This document shows positions 23,467 to 34,408 of a stretch of DNA of 64,000 nucleotides, in pieces. Position 1 is the stretch's first letter, and every line of letters starts with the position of its first letter. A model generated the notes under the pieces. The model had not been told where the DNA came from, did not search any database, and saw only the letters and a list, made by a program, of their open reading frames with translations. The stretch lies in assembly GCA_029962745.1 (NCBI GenBank), contig CM057169.1, positions 17,944,566 through 18,008,565 of the forward strand, given 5' to 3'. The position numbers were made by a program, and so were the translations under genes. Source of the DNA: Echinometra lucunter. Taxonomy: Eukaryota > Echinodermata > Echinoidea > Camarodonta > Echinometridae.

Positions 23467-23472
23467 AATAAA
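23467..23472 (+). terminator. Polyadenylation signal of the PHD gene
   Basis: AATAAA, 35 bp after the stop codon at 23432. Confidence 0.55.
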
Positions 23473-24717
23473 ATCTGAGTTTTGTTTTGTCTTGTCAGTT
23501 TATAAATACATTGCCCTCTTCAGTCTTCATAACTTCCTGCTCAAAATAGCTTAGAAGTCTGGTTATTATTTATTACGGGAATCCTAACTTCCTGTATTGT
23601 ATTTTTGTTTATATTTTCAGAAAACTTGAGAAAAGATTATTCATAAATGAAGAGAGATGCTATTTTTTTGTTCATGATTCTTGTGTTCTTTGTTTTCTGA
23701 AAGATAATACATTACATAGACATTGCAAGTTTGCAACTTTATTAATTGTTAATCATCAGCATCACCAATTCCACCTTCATCACTATCATCATCATTCATC
23801 ATCATCCTTTTTTAATTTTGCAACCAAGTGTTTTTTTAATGTGACATTTGAAAAAAAAAGAAGAAATTAGAAGTACATACCCATTGGCAATAAATGAAAG
23901 GAAAATGTAGAACTAGTTGAAGTTTTTATCATTTTAATGGTTATACAAAATTAAAACCTTAAAAATGAAAGTGAATGTTTAGATTGGGACTCAAACATGT
24001 CACCAATATACATGTAATATGAGTATGTTCAGTACATTTGTACAGTCCTGTTTATTGGCAAGGTTCAATATGCTCAAAATTTGGTTCTCGACATTTCCTA
24101 CATGTAAATTGAATCAAGTTTAGTAACTGGTGACATCGAGCTGTGCAAGTATCTCAGACTAGATAAAGGAGGTTCTAAATAATAAATCTAACAAATTTTC
24201 CTTGACACTTTAGTAATTGTCAGGTGTACAGTAAAAGACAACAAAATATTTTGTTGTAGCATTTCATATGCATGTAATATAACAATGTAAATTGAGTGTC
24301 CCAAAATTCTGTGTGCATGTACAATTTCCATTCTTTACAATCACTACAAAATGGATGAAGTCTCGAAATAAAATTAATTTGCATTAAGCACATCCATACT
24401 GTATTAAATAATATAAGCTAGCATTTAGGATGATCCCTAAATCATAAATCTGCAAAAGAGATCATTTACAGGTACATTTCAATTACATGCATTTTGTACA
24501 TGTAGGTGGTAAGCTTGATACGAGTCATACATGTATACCATGACAGTATTTTTTTGTGAACTGCTTCCATCATGGGCATTGTTCTTTTATAATAAATACA
24601 TATAGATATACCAAAATCATTCAAGTTTCTTCTGCTCAGTGGTGTAAGTCTGTATTTTAATACATATTGAATCTCATAATATAAATGCATAGTGGATAAT
24701 TACATGTATGGTGCATG

Positions 24718-24947
24718 CAAGCAGAGAGAGAGAAGGGGGGAGGAGAATGTTCCATCACCTTGCAATTGTTACTAAATAGAGAGAGGGGGGGGGGGGGGGT
24801 GAGTAGAATGTTCCATCGCCTTGCAATTGTTAATAGAGAGAGGGGGGGGGGGGTGAGTAGAATGTTCCATCGCCTTGCAATTGTTAATAGAGAGAGAGGG
24901 GGGGGGGGTGAGTAGAATGTTCCATCGCCTTGCAATTGTTGATAAAT
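24718..24947 (+). repeat. Tandem repeat, about 65-bp unit, 3-4 copies
   Basis: Each unit is GA-repeat, then a run of 9-14 G, then GAGTAGAATGTTCCATCGCC and TTGCAATTGTTAATA. The first copy is slightly different (CATCACC). The poly-G run varies in length between copies, as expected of slippage. Confidence 0.9.
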
Positions 24948-25117
24948 ACACAGTATATCAATCAGAATCGTTTGAAGTGACAACAAATGTACATATCCAT
25001 GTGGGTTCATACCTTATACGAATTATAAAACAAAGGTTAGATGTCTCCCCTCCTTCCAACACATCAAAAAATCTGAGTGAGTGAATAACTTGCCCCCCGC
25101 AACTATTAAGTCAACAT

Positions 25118-25667
25118 TTAAGGACAAGTCTATGTCAACAGAGAGTTGACTTGAATAAAAAAGCGAAAAATCCAACAAATTTAACCCTGAAAATTTCATC
25201 AAAATCGGATGGAAAATATGAAAGTTATGACATTTTAAAGTTTCGCTTATTTATCATATGCACACCCTAGTTGGTATGCGAATGAGTAGACTGATGACAT
25301 CATCCACTCACTGTTTCTTTTGTATTTTATTATATGAAATATTGTATTTTTCCCTTCTTATCATGTGAAACTAAATTTCTTCCTCCCTAAACATGTGGAG
25401 ATACCATTGGTCATTTTTTCAAATCTGTAAAAAATGAAAGATTGCATAATTTAAAGAATAAAAACATAAGAAATAGTGAGTGAGGGGCATCATCGACTAA
25501 CTCATTTGCATATCACTGAGTTATGCATATAACTGTTTCGTGAAAAATAAGCATAAATTATTTTATTATTTTACATCCGATTTTGATGAAATTTTCAGTA
25601 CTGTGCTTGTTTGATTTTTCTCCATTGATTCAAATCGACAATTTTTTGGGGTAGACTTGACCTTTAA
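25118..25667. mobile_element. TTAA-bounded MITE inside the transposon
   Basis: Left end TTAAGGACAAGTCTA and right end TAGACTTGACCTTTAA, with matching inner arms (ATTTCATCAAAATCGGAT and ATCCGATTTTGATGAAAT). It is about 550 bp with no coding capacity. It inserted between the two transposon genes. Confidence 0.78.
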
Positions 25668-26369
25668 GGCATGCTATTTGAATTTATATGATCAATTCAA
25701 GATCCAAAATATTAAAAATATGACACAGAATCTCAGATACATGTAGACATAATATGCAAGTAAGACAAAACTTAGAGAACGGATGGTGGTGCACACTAAA
25801 AAATAATACAGAAATGCTTGATTTGGAATAATTATGATTTTAAAAAAAAGGAAAGAGGAAAAAATTTGAGTTGAGAGTACATATTTGCTTTAAATTCTTT
25901 AAAAAACAAACATGCCTTTTCATTTATCCAATAATCTGGAATCTCAACTAGAATATAATTGCTATAAAACAATGTCCTTAAAGTTTAACCCCTATTCTAT
26001 TAAATGGGCTATTTCAAACCAAGGAAGCGTTTCATGAAAGCATTTGTTGGACGTTTTATCTGACAATCAACATAGTAACAGTGCTTCTCAGCCAATCAAA
26101 ATTGGGGGAAAATGACAGATCTGACAGGTTTTTAGAGGGGAAGAGTGGTTTATTATCGCTCAATATATGTTCATGTATCTGGGGAATAATATTCCTGGTA
26201 TTGCATCACATCTTAAAATACATTTTGTATGACTGCTTAATAGAACAATGTATCTCAGGTACCAGCTTTTACACAGGATTCTAGAAATACAGACTATAGA
26301 ACACACATGATTGTTCTTTGATCAATGAAACATTGACTCAAATTAATTCAATATTTCATTTCAAAGAAA

Positions 26370-26659
26370 TCATTTAAATAGTTTTTTTCTTGGGAGTGGT
26401 GTGTCATCAATTTGTTGAAATCCTCCTTCATCTGTCTGGACATTGGCTCGTTTGGAGGCTTTAATGCAGGCACCTGCAACTTGTAGTGTCTGCAAGTTGC
26501 TCCCGAACTGGCTGACACTGGGATTGTCATGGCTTCCTCCCATCCCACGCTGCTTGGAAAAATGTTCCTCAAGGGGATCCTGTGAAAATTTTTCACTGAG
26601 AATGTACTTGACCCCGGGCTCTGTTAGCATCTGCTTCGCCAGTGCTACAAACGACCTCA
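26370..26659 (-). CDS. Transposase last exon with final catalytic motif
   Basis: 290 bp, acceptor tttccag, phase 1 in, TGA stop at 26370-26372. Encodes YILSEKFSQDPLEEHFSKQR then GGSHDNPSV, the conserved LSQDPLE.FF...R..GG..DNP motif that supplies the third acidic residue. Only about 60 residues follow. Confidence 0.88.
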
Positions 26660-29600
26660 CTGGAAACAAACAAAAGTTATTGAAAAATCATTTGATTCTA
26701 ACACAATACAAGAAGCAAAAGTCAACACATGTTAAATGCTTGCATAAAAAATAAAAAAAATGTTCTGGAATGATTTCAGAAACACAAAAACTGCATTGTT
26801 ACAAATTATCTGTATAGTATTTATGCAATGCATCTGTGTGTTTATTTCTTTAGTATTACTCCATAATCTTGTTCCTGCGCTCTTATTTGGCTTTCGCAAA
26901 AAACTAAGGTATTCATAGGAGAACGATTCATCTTGGTTTCAATGTCTGATCTTCTCATTATTTACCTGTCATGATGAGCCCCTCCAATGTCTGCTTGCTC
27001 AGACACAGCTTATCCTTTCCGCTTGCAGACAGTGATGTTAGTTTTCCTTCAGAGCTCCACTCATCAAGAAATGACAGAAAGTCTTCTTCGAGCCACTGTT
27101 ATTGACATTTACAAGAACAAAAAAAAATGACATTAAATTCTTGTAATCAACAGGTTGGAGTGATAGGTCCTACTTGCACTATGTTGACCTGTATTAATCT
27201 ATCTTTGTTGTGTATTTTCTCTTAATAGGACATGACAGAATATCAAATTCAAATAACCATTATACTAGTACATGTACAATAAATTCTAAAAAGAGGGCCG
27301 TCAATCAACTATCTACATGTACATGAAGCTATATATATTTCCCAATCATTTGCAATTTTAAAAATAATATTAATAACTCCTTGTTTCTGAAGTCTGCGAT
27401 TATCTTAACCCAACTTTTATGTGTTGTCTAATCAATTTTATGATGGGTTCTATGAAGGAAGTGGGGGTCTTTCCCTCATTAGCTGGTAATGAAAAGATAA
27501 TATTACTGTTTTATTTATTAACTAACACAATGCCATTAGGAGCAATTTGTTTTCCAAAAGGCCAATTTTGTATGAGAGTTCTACACAGTTTAAAGATGAG
27601 CATAAGCAGGACCTGTTTTAAACCTGAAATCAACATTACAATATAAAATGCCACGATAACTCATGAAATATACATGAAGCATAGCCTACACTCCCACTTA
27701 GTAACAGATATGTTTGTTGAGAATTATCTGACTGTCACTATAAAATTTAAGAAATCACAAGAAATAATAGGAAAATAAATCTCCAATCTTACCGTAAACC
27801 TCCAGTCTTCAACATCTCTGTAAGGTTCGAGTGTAGGCTTCCTCTTCTTCTGTCCGATGTACAGGTTGGAGACATTTAGCATATCAAAGAAAGAATCAAT
27901 GTAGTCAATGAAGAGGATAGTGCTCTTTGTGTTCTCATGTCCCTGGATTCTGAGGGCATTGGCTACAGTTGAGCTTAATACCTAAAAAAAATTGTGGCAA
28001 AATGGAACTACACTTATTATTTATTTTTACAAAAATATACATTTATGATTTGCATGAAATGCAAGAAAATATCACTACAAATATTTGCTTCAGCACTGGT
28101 CTTATGACAATGGAAACATTTGAAATATTTATTTTTGTGCATTGTCCCCTAAAAACTTTCATGACACTATATGGAAGATTCATAATGAGAAAATCTGAAT
28201 TAAAGAAATCTCTGGCGAAGCCATATCCTGCATATCGTGCAAACGAACTGAAATACATGTAAAGACTACTAGTATTACCTGTGCTGCCAACTTGACTTTC
28301 ATACGGTGAGCTGGGGTCAAATGAAGGTGATCGTCTGTGAGTCGATGGAGCATTCGAAGGCCAGTTGATCCCTGCAAGTCCCACTCATAAACATCTAGAA
28401 TGTGTACCCAGGAGATAGGAAGTCCTCTGAACTATTAAAATAATATAAAGGGGACATCAAGTGTTGATTCTTCATAATACACATAATTACAAAGACTGAT
28501 GAAATCTTTAATAGCCATAGAAATTAATAAATGAAGACATTTTCAAATACATATTTTGATAATAATAATACCCATACTTATAAAAATATTAATATTGAGA
28601 ATGATAATAATAAAATAATAAAAAAATATATAGTAACAATGATAATAAAATTAATAAAAATTAAAATACTACTACTTATAATAATAGGTAGTACTAGTAG
28701 TAATCATAATAAGTTCTTATACATCACATATTAAAAGCAAGCATATTCCCTATGCACTACAGAAAATGAAGGATTACAAAGCTATGAAATTAAATACATT
28801 CATTCAGATTATGTTGCATACTGAGTCCATTGATAAGGAAATTTTGAAATTGAAAAGATGCTTGAAGTACATGTATCATTATTTAATAAATATTGTACCT
28901 TAAACAGGATACATGTTCAACTGTTTGTATTTACCATTAAGTTCCTGGTCTTGCTATGGTACCCAGAATTCTCCAAATTATTTCGGCAGGTTTTTAGCAG
29001 ATGGGGGACATCACTGAATAGGTAGATGACTCTTCTCGTTGTTGGGTGGATGAAGGAGCAGTCATTGCTTTCCTTCTTCAACATGTTGAAGAAGGAGCGG
29101 TTTGGTGCAGCTCCATCAGACACCAGTGCCCTTACACGAAAACCCTGCAGCTCTAATAATTCAACCGCTTTCAGGACTATACCATATAGTTGGTCACTAG
29201 TGACGCCAAGAGTAGAGAAATAGGCCACAGGAGCTTGGTAAGAAGAGCATATTGCCCTGATCATTAGTGTGAGCACATGGCTTGCGATGGCAGGAGAATC
29301 ATTCTTACAACTTCGAGTATATGCATCAAGTTCATCGTTCAGGCTACCAAGACTTAAAAATCCTATAATGTCCCCTGTTGTGTGGGAGTACACTAACCCT
29401 TCGCTAACCTTCATTTCATCAAATGCAATTGTTACATTCTTTTCATGGTCTTCAAGGGATGCCATTTTGATGTCTTCGCACACCCTTCTCATGAGCTCAT
29501 AGTTGAACCCTGGTTCATTCGATGTAAATCTGGTGTATTGCTTCAAGGTCCTTTTGTGAGGAAGGATGAGTACACCAGATGAACGTAGCAGATCATATGC

Positions 29601-30686
29601 TGAGGAGGACTTGGCCTCCAAGGCAATGCATAACCTAAGAATAGAGGGATGCCATCGCCTGGCTTGGGGATGTGCTTTTGACTGTTTTATCTGCTCATCC
29701 CACAAAAGTCGCATTGGAGAATCCTGTTGGAATTGCTGATGAACTGTTGAGGTTTTGGTATCTAGTATGTCTTTGAATGCTTGGTTGTCCTCTGCTGTTA
29801 TTGCTTGTGCTCTTCTTTCAAATTGTTTGAGCATCCTCTGTTCAAGACGGGAGACTCTTTGCTTTAGGGTTTTTTGAGTGTGTTTGCTCTTTGTAAGCCT
29901 CTTTTTAAGTCTATCTTTGCTTAGGTAGCGGATATTAGTTTTGGGAGCAGGCGATGAATCTTGCTGGATCCTATGTTGCAGCTTTGCAAGGTCAGATCTA
30001 TATACCCGGCAAAGTCGACAGCGCAGTTCGTTGATGACGAGAAAGGGACAGTTGACATGACGGATGGTCGATGATGATGAAGAATGATGGACATAAACCG
30101 GACGAGTGAGTAACATGTCAGGAGGAATATTTAAATCTTGATTACCAGGACAAACTTTGTATGCTTTTAGAGTTCTCAGCATGTTAGTAATTTCTTCAAA
30201 ATTTCCTGACCTCGGTGTAGGAAAGAATGGGTCGGTTTTGACCGTTTTCCCATGAACTTTAAGTTGAATCTCTCCACTGGTGTTAACCATCAGACATTTT
30301 TCTAAATTGCCATCCTCATCAATTGCAATGACAAACAAGCACTCCGGCTCCCCTCTCTTAACTGCAGTGAGACCCTCAGCCCTTGCTGCTCTCTCGTAAA
30401 CCTCAAATGGGTTGCTTGCTTTCTTGGATGACCCTTCTCCACATAAAGGGAAATCGTGGAGGGAGATATTAAGATGGCATGGTTTTCGAGCGTTCCTATT
30501 TTTCTGCCATCTTGCCAATTTGCGATCGCATGACATGCAGACAGATGTAGGATGGGTGTTGCAGTCATCGAGGAAAACATCCAGGTTGAAGGCCCGCATT
30601 ATCACATCTCTAAGCTTGGTTTTCAGCACACATTTTGCAGAGAGATCATCACCACAGAGTCTGCATACTTTCTTCTGCTCTTCCAT
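26370..30686 (-). CDS. P/THAP9-type DDE transposase with RAG1-N-like zinc region (837 aa, 5 coding exons)
   Basis: Coding exons in order: 30686-28935, 28431-28279, 27981-27793, 27095-26966, 26659-26370. All have GT-AG sites and sum to 838 codons. The ATG at 30686 lies 13 bp after an acceptor (AG at 30700-30701), so a 5' UTR exon is upstream. Residues 8-83 have C8xxC11, H45PT, C50xxC53 and C82, resembling the RAG1 N-terminal zinc region (CRICG...HPTxxCxxC). A second CxxC is at 223-226, and a basic helical stretch lies at 257-292. The transposase core has FDEM (D423), SDG...NR (D524), DVPHLLK..RNNL (559-571), the KVKLAAQVLSS insertion-domain motif (629-639) and SQDPLEEHF (E772). D423, D524 and E772 are the candidate DDE triad. 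The chain ends 65 residues after E772, without the usual P-type C-terminal module. Confidence 0.92.
26966..27095 (-). CDS. Transposase exon, insertion-domain end
   Basis: 130 bp, acceptor caataacag, donor ACAG|GTAAAT, ending in phase 1. Encodes WLEEDFLSFLDEW then SKQTLEGLIMT, matching the FL..W and QT..GL..T words that precede the last catalytic segment in THAP9-like proteins. Confidence 0.86.
27793..27981 (-). CDS. Transposase exon, insertion domain
   Basis: 189 bp, phase 0 to 0, acceptor tttttttag, donor ACG|GTAAG. Encodes VLSSTVANALR, then FIDYIDSFFDMLNVSNL, matching the LS.SVA.AL...F....D.FD.LN pattern of P-type transposases. Confidence 0.87.
28279..28431 (-). CDS. Transposase exon, insertion-domain start
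   Basis: 153 bp, phase 0 to 0, acceptor tttaatag, donor CAG|GTAATA. Encodes FRGLPISWVHILDVYEWD then LTDDHLHLTPAHRMKVKLAAQ, a typical P/THAP9 segment (L...H...P....KMKVKLAAQ). Confidence 0.88.
28935..30686 (-). CDS. Transposase exon with RAG1-N-like zinc region and first half of the catalytic core
   Basis: Encodes residues 1-584, exactly 1752 bp in phase 0, with donor ATG|GTAAAT (28931-28934). KVCRLCGDD, MRAFNLDV and THPTSVCMSC align by eye with the CRICG, VFRIDV and IHPTEFC segments of RAG1 upstream of its RING finger. No THAP finger (C2CH with AVPTIF) is present. A purely ZAD-like reading of the C8/C11/C50/C53 cysteines is the main alternative. Confidence 0.88.
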
Positions 30687-30701
30687 TTCTCTAGAACACC
30701 T

Positions 30702-33001
30702 AAATGAAATTGAAAGAAAATAGAGAAATATATGTCCATCACGATGAATTAACACTAGGAATAAATCACTACCATTCAATATACTCAGAGCTGCCAACCT
30801 GAACAAGAACATTTCAGTATTTTTAAAGCTAAAAATCAGTATTTTGGCGAGGAAATCAGTATTTTCAAATAAATACCATAGGACAACACATAAAAATGAA
30901 ACTGGAGAAATCAGTATTTTGCATGAAACCATCAGTATTCTTCGAATTTTTCAGTACTAAATATGGCAAAATCTGTACTACTTGGCAGCTCTGTATACTG
31001 TATAATCATTTCAAATAACCTCTAAATAATGGTAGTACAGGCAGGACCGTTTCTCCTTTTTTGCTTTTATTTCAAAATTATTTTCTAATTGACCTTGGAC
31101 TTGCTTTATAATACTTAATGTAGTTAAATATAATATTGCTATTCCACAGAGTTGGGAGTAACTCACTGGTTATTCATGTTCCTAATGATAAAACTGCAGG
31201 AATATCATGAAAATTACAATAAAATTAAATTCCATACTCCTTTCAAATAACATTTATTTTAAGAATATAATCAGGGAGTTTGGAGTTAAAAACTTAGAAC
31301 TCCCAACTACCTGATGCCGTTCAGAGTAATACCAGGTCAACACTGAATTGAAATAAATGTATAATGTATAACATGTTGAATGCTCATGGAATGACATTAA
31401 ATTGAGTGACAGAAATATATCCCTTTTTTGGAAGAAAAAAATAAAAAAATATAATTTTCAGGTAAAATACTTCTTGCTTAACAAGACAAATAGTTGGCAG
31501 GTTGTGAAAACTTTGTTTTATCAATATCATTAATCATGGAGGAATTGCAGTTCATCTAAGTACATGTATTTTTGTAAATAAAAACAAAATAGTTTAAATA
31601 GAAAATACGACCTTTTTTATTTAGAAAAATACCACTCATCGTTCCTTGGAGCTACACTTGACATTAAAACAAAGGAGCCCTTTTAATAGTAGATCTAGTC
31701 AACCAGCACAAGCACATTAATTAATGGTTCATAGATCAAATACAGAATGGGCGATCCAATATTCCTACGGCTACGTGTATACAAGACTTTAACTCCCAAC
31801 TCCCTGAATTTTGAAATAACCACAACATGAGATACATGTTTATTCTTCATGTATATGCTAAAAATCATACTAGAGCTAAAGAAAGGGGTTCTTAATAAAT
31901 TTGAAACATATTAATTTTCAACTCTGATGGTTTATGTCTTTAAAAATACATGTAGGCCAACAGGGCCAGGGTCCACAATGTATATATAATCACACACAAA
32001 AAAAAACAAGGAGAGAAGTCAAGAAAGAGAAAGAATTCAGTCTTCATGGTCTTTAAGCAGTGAAATAACCAGAATACATAGAAAAATAATCAATGACAAA
32101 ATACATGTATGCCAGAGTCCACATGACAATGACAGCAACAGCTCAGCTAGTCAAGTTGGCACGGCGAGGTTTAAAAAAAGTTTGTGAAATCTGCAACAAT
32201 TTTTAAAAATTATTCATGCCTTCAAAATTCAAAGTTCAAGGCTTAAATAGGCAAATTAGAAATAAAGAAGAGAAAAATCTAATATAATAGTTATTTTCAC
32301 CAGCATCATTAGATCTAGGTCTACAAATTATCAAAATCTCTCCCTTTTTGTCATTATTTTCACCTTTTTCAGGAGTTGTAGTTGTACTTGTACGCCGGTC
32401 GCGAGCGCATAGACAGCTACAGCCAGACCAGTAGGGCCGGGAGCTGAGACACTCGGAACCCGGTGGAAAGGTTGAATTCTGATCAATTTTTGAGAAATTG
32501 CTCGCCGTTTCACGCAAATCAAATTTATATCAACTTGCAGCTTAAAAACTCCTCTGTCCAACAATATAAACCATATTTAACGAATATCACCGACAATTTA
32601 GGTATAACTGATCAAACGCAACGTGTCATTGTACGAAAAATTTATTAGAAAGGGCAGTAACTTACTTATTTCTGGTCCGATTTCGTAATCTTTTGCACTG
32701 ACAGAACGTACATCCTCTCAGCTGTACAGTGAACACAAAGTCACCTTCACAACCATAATATTGCGTCGCGAGAATGAGCCAGAAGTTGTGTATGTTAAAA
32801 ATCTTTTTTGATAGAAACCCTGATTTCGTACGTCGGAACCTCGAGAGAACATAAAACACGGGGCCACGGAGCGCCTCTCAAAGACCGGCGCAGAGCGGGG
32901 AGCTTGACCTTATTACGTAATGGGTCGCTATGTTTTCTCTTAGTGGGCTGCCTCTGTCGGAGAAGTGGGGATTAAGGGTGGATTTTACCCCAGGCCATAC
33001 T
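30702..33001 (-). other. Transposase 5' region: UTR intron and promoter side
   Basis: Between the right TIR and the coding start. A GC- and CpG-rich patch near 32386-32480, another near 32840-32900, and open chromatin-like composition suggest a promoter and UTR exon, but I cannot place the donor. A short-TIR element lies at 31272-31806. Otherwise it is AT-rich with no coding signal. Confidence 0.45.
31272..31806. repeat. Probable small inverted-repeat element
   Basis: CAGGGAGTTTGGAGTTAAA at 31272-31290 is matched 18 of 19 by the reverse complement of 31788-31806. No clear target duplication. The interior is non-coding. Confidence 0.5.
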
Positions 33002-33038
33002 TTTATCGACTCCCCTATCCAGTTGTTGCATATCCCTG
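33002..33038 (-). repeat. Right terminal inverted repeat (37 bp)
   Basis: The reverse complement is identical to 20292-20328 over 37 bases. It is followed by the target duplication ATAAAAC at 33039-33045. Confidence 0.95.
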
Positions 33039-33087
33039 ATAAAACATTGTTTTCCAGAACTAATGTGTACACGTACATGTACATATC

Positions 33088-33452
33088 AAGGTGCTTTCAC
33101 ACATGATGCGACGGTGTGGTACCACACTGTGGCGCCACACTGTTTCGTCTTCTCACATGGTGGGACTTTGTGTCACCACATATGCTAATGAACGCGCATT
33201 AACGCATCAACTCTCAATAAGAGAGCATATTGTCAAAACTTGCGCAAGCATGCAATCTTGTGGCAACAATTTTTGCGCTAACTTTTTAGAAATTTGATTG
33301 GTGCACATTTTTTGTGTATCTAGGCAGCAAAAAAAAGTGTGTCCTGCCTCGGCGACACTTTTTTGTCACCCTATACCCCATAGGCTTGTACACAAAAAAG
33401 TGTGGCGCCACAGTGTGGTACCACACTGTCGCATCATGTGTGAAAGCACCTT
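33088..33452. repeat. Palindromic MITE, AAGGTGCTTTCACACATGAT ends
   Basis: Left end AAGGTGCTTTCACACATGAT, right end its complement. The arms continue through GTGTGGTACCACACTGTGGC-like sequence for about 55 bp with one or two mismatches. It lies 42 bp outside the transposon's right target duplication. A diverged relative is at 5690-6110. Confidence 0.85.
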
Positions 33453-34266
33453 AATACTATTCTAACAAAATGCACTTAGTGTACATGTGTATATGCAACC
33501 CTGAGCAGTACTATACTATCTGCTTTATGAAGTAATTAATCTACTAGTACTGCATATATTCTTCCAGATATACAATACCCTCATTCATTAATTTCCTTTC
33601 GAATGCCACTCTTCATTTAATTTCATCAATGACCTTTGATTGTGCGTTCACTCAAACACCTTCCTTCCCCTCTCTACGATTAATTACAACCAGAATCAAC
33701 TTGTCTGCTTACTTGATTAATACCGTTTGAGCGAGAAGGGAAAAAACGGAGCACTTTGGGCTATGAAAAGGCACGCACATCTATATGCTACATGTACATG
33801 TATGCATATTCAATACTCATTCATTGTCTGTTTTACATGTAGCTGGGGGGGGGGGAAGAATAGAACTACTATAATGCACTACTTCAAAACAATATACACA
33901 AACCACAACCACGTATGCCATGTAACCTCCAGTCACTTTCCTGACAACAATCTCACTTTCAGTTCTCCTTTCCAATCATCCAGCATCGAAAACATGCGAA
34001 TTCTAGCTCTATTAAAAAGAACAATTGAACGACAAATGCCAAGGGCTGTGATCAAAACTATCAGGATTAATGACAAAATAAACAGTGAAGAGCTTAGTAT
34101 CAAACTTTATCATTAAGGCTTATACAATACCTAACCCCTTCCTTATGATTATCATAATAAAAAAATAAATAAAATAAATAAAACAAACAAAAATGAATAA
34201 GAAAAGGGGATTAAATATAATTTGGCCACATTGTGGAATGAAATCCAGTATTTTCACAGGAATCCT

Positions 34267-34408
34267 GGCCCCATTTCTAAGAGTAACAACTACCACATTT
34301 CTACATGTACGACAAATTTGCTCTTAACCAATCAGATGCAAGGATTTCAGTAGCTTATACCAGTTATTGCAACTTGTCATTGATAACAAGTTTAATGAAA
34401 CAGGGTCC
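34267..34408. repeat. MITE, GGCCC...GGGCCC family, copy 3
   Basis: Ends GGCCCCATTTCTAAGAG and TTTAATGAAACAGGGTCC around the shared CCAATCAGATGCAAGGATTT core. Slightly shortened on the left compared with copy 2. Confidence 0.72.

Larger units (their letters stand above)
23433..26369. other. Convergent space between the two transposon genes
   Basis: It has AATAAA (23467-23472) for the plus gene and a possible AATAAA on the minus strand (26149-26154) for the transposase. It holds the tandem repeat at 24718-24947 and the TTAA MITE at 25118-25667. No other open frame of note is seen. Confidence 0.6.
20292..33038. mobile_element. Complete two-gene P-like DNA transposon with RAG1-N-like and PHD domains
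   Basis: A 12,747-bp element bounded by perfect 37-bp terminal inverted repeats (20292-20328 and 33002-33038) that begin CAGGGATATGCAACAACTGG, with a direct repeat of ATAAAAC on both flanks. It contains two convergent spliced genes: a plus-strand PHD-finger protein (20603-23432) and a minus-strand P/THAP9-type transposase (26370-30686). Both reconstruct without stop or frameshift across all introns, and the ends are identical, so the copy looks recent and possibly competent. It sits in intron 1 of the RASA-like host gene. Secondary insertions lie inside it (21568-22206, 25118-25667, probably 31272-31806). The ends do not resemble Transib or RAG recombination signals. Confidence 0.93.

Noticed and set aside
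30302..30932. Start of the transposase at the upstream in-frame Met (30932)
   Set aside because: A good acceptor at 30700-30701 lies between them, the upstream residues are low-complexity and intronic in base composition, and the zinc motif begins right after the Met at 30686.
20292..33038. Classification as a RAG-like (ProtoRAG) or Transib transposon
   Set aside because: The ends begin CAGGG rather than CAC(T/A)GTG, the flanking repeat is 7-8 bp rather than 5 bp, and the catalytic core has P/THAP9 motifs (FDEM, SDG...NR, DVPHLLK, SQDPLE).
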